The position numbers and the translations under genes are program-made. Shown one piece after another: positions 4,529 through 5,214 of a stretch of 5,214 bases of DNA; the first letter of the stretch is position 1; each line of letters opens with the position of its first letter. Under the pieces are notes generated by a model that worked only from the letters and a program-made list of their open reading frames with translations, did no database searches and had not been told where the DNA came from. Source of the stretch: Rhizobiaceae bacterium (GTDB lineage Bacteria; Pseudomonadota; Alphaproteobacteria; Rhizobiales; Rhizobiaceae); the NCBI GenBank assembly GCA_913776675.1, contig CAJYRE010000531.1, forward strand, positions 1 to 5,214. The letters are read 5' to 3'.

Positions 4529-5214
4529 GGCGAAATCTCCCTTTTTGCGCCGGTGAAAAATTCCATCAAGGCGGCTTGGTCCTCTCCTCCGAGGCCAGCG
4601 GCTGTGAGCATGCGATGCACTTCCGCACAGACGGCGGTGAGCGGCATGGCGGTGTTGGTGCGGCGTGCGAGATCCTGCGCGCCATTCAGGTCCTTGACCA
4701 TATTGTCAATTCGCCCGGTGCGGCGATAATCCTTGGTGACAAAGCGCGGCATATATTCCTGCAAAATCGCGCTATCGGCCCGCCCACCTTTGAGCGCTTG
4801 CGGAATTTTGGCGGCATCCACGCCTGCATCTAGCGCGAGTTGGGTTGCTTCCGCCACGGCCAGAAAATTCAGGCCGCACAGCACTTGATTGATCAGTTTT
4901 GTGGTCTGGCCCGCACCCACAGGCCCCATATGGGTGTAGTTGCTGGCCACATGCTTTAACACCTGATGGGCATCCGCCACATCTTGCTCGCTGCCGCCTG
5001 CCATCAGGGTCAATTGACCAATCAGCGCCTTCGGTGCGCCGCCAGACAGCGGGCTATCCACCCAGCGAAGACCCTTTTCCGCAGCCTCAGCAGCCAGCTC
5101 TTTGGTGGCATCCGGATCAATTGATGACATATCAATGATCAGCGTGCCGGGTTTTGCACCATCTGCAACGCCATCTTTACCAAAGACGGCGGCCCGCACG
5201 ATGTTGGGGGAGTT
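4525..5214 (-). CDS. NAD(P)-dependent beta-hydroxyacid dehydrogenase (3-hydroxyisobutyrate dehydrogenase / tartronate-semialdehyde reductase family), N-terminus cut by window edge
   Basis: The open frame runs through the right edge (NSPNIVRAAVFG...), leaving 229 C-terminal residues of a family usually near 290-300. The N-terminal Rossmann GxGxMG motif is therefore outside the window. The GTG at 5199 is an internal valine codon, not a start. The visible part has IIDMSSIDPDAT (26-37), the substrate-binding DSPLSGGAPKA (53-63), GQLTLMAGG (66-74) and the catalytic lysine K106 in VGAGQTTKLINQ (99-110). It also has the helical C-terminal domain with KDLNGAQDLA (174-183). Relatives oxidise 3-hydroxyisobutyrate or reduce 2-hydroxy-3-oxopropionate using NAD(P). 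The substrate cannot be settled. A GntR-like repressor in the same operon favours sugar-acid catabolism, by inference only. Its last codons contain the ribosome-binding site of the EthD-like gene. Confidence 0.93.
   Translation of the reverse strand, partial: NSPNIVRAAVFGKDGVADGAKPGTLIIDMSSIDPDATKELAAEAAEKGLRWVDSPLSGGAPKALIGQLTLMAGGSEQDVADAHQVLKHVASNYTHMGPVGAGQTTKLINQVLCGLNFLAVAEATQLALDAGVDAAKIPQALKGGRADSAILQEYMPRFVTKDYRRTGRIDNMVKDLNGAQDLARRTNTAMPLTAVCAEVHRMLTAAGLGGEDQAALMEFFTGAKREISP

Noticed and set aside
5197..5199. GTG as start of the dehydrogenase
   Set aside because: The frame stays open to the window edge with family-like residues (NSPNIVRAAVFG) upstream, and the Rossmann NAD-binding motif is missing. 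The GTG is therefore an internal valine codon.
1..5214. CRISPR arrays, tRNA or rRNA genes, insertion-sequence ends, phage genes
   Set aside because: I saw no regularly spaced repeats, cloverleaf-like segments, transposase motifs or terminal inverted repeats with target duplications.

Overview
The base composition, codon use and gene families suggest an alphaproteobacterium, most likely in the Rhizobium/Agrobacterium group of the Hyphomicrobiales. This is an inference from protein style and gene content; there is no rRNA or other phylogenetic marker in the window. Every gene has a recognisable family or domain. I see no insertion sequence, phage gene, CRISPR array, tRNA or rRNA.

Left part (1-1299, all minus strand). 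A TPR protein with a signal peptide (772-1299) ends just before a strong intrinsic-terminator hairpin (693-736). Beyond it lies an ECF-type RNA polymerase sigma factor (41-661). One base after its stop, a second gene begins and runs off the left edge (1-39). Its position is that of an anti-sigma factor, but only 13 residues are visible. The sigma factor's N-terminus is uncertain, and three start codons are discussed.

Centre (1300-3110). A 265-bp divergent intergenic region separates the TPR gene from a two-gene plus-strand unit. The first gene is a type III polyketide synthase with a complete Cys-His-Asn triad (1565-2617, GTG start). The second is an integral-membrane isoprenylcysteine carboxyl methyltransferase (ICMT)-family protein (2619-3110), one base downstream. 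The same pairing is known from Bacillus bpsA-bpsB and Streptomyces srsA-srsB. There the synthase makes alkylpyrones or alkylresorcinols from fatty acyl starters, and the membrane methyltransferase O-methylates them. A small methylated lipid polyketide is the best guess for the product here.

Right part (3138-5214, all minus strand). Three genes are packed as a probable operon, read from the right edge: a beta-hydroxyacid dehydrogenase of the 3-hydroxyisobutyrate/tartronate-semialdehyde reductase family (cut by the edge), a 110-residue EthD-like dimeric alpha-beta barrel protein (4-bp overlap), and a LacI/GntR-type repressor (44-bp gap). This looks like the end of a sugar-acid or hydroxyacid catabolic operon carrying its own regulator. 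A TTTnnCCGGnnAAA element just before the repressor gene is a candidate operator. The operon converges on the polyketide unit, with only 27 bp between the stop codons.

Nothing here is clearly a new system. The points most worth following are the polyketide synthase-methyltransferase pair, the unassigned EthD-like protein and its operon, and the sigma factor's start and promoter arrangement.
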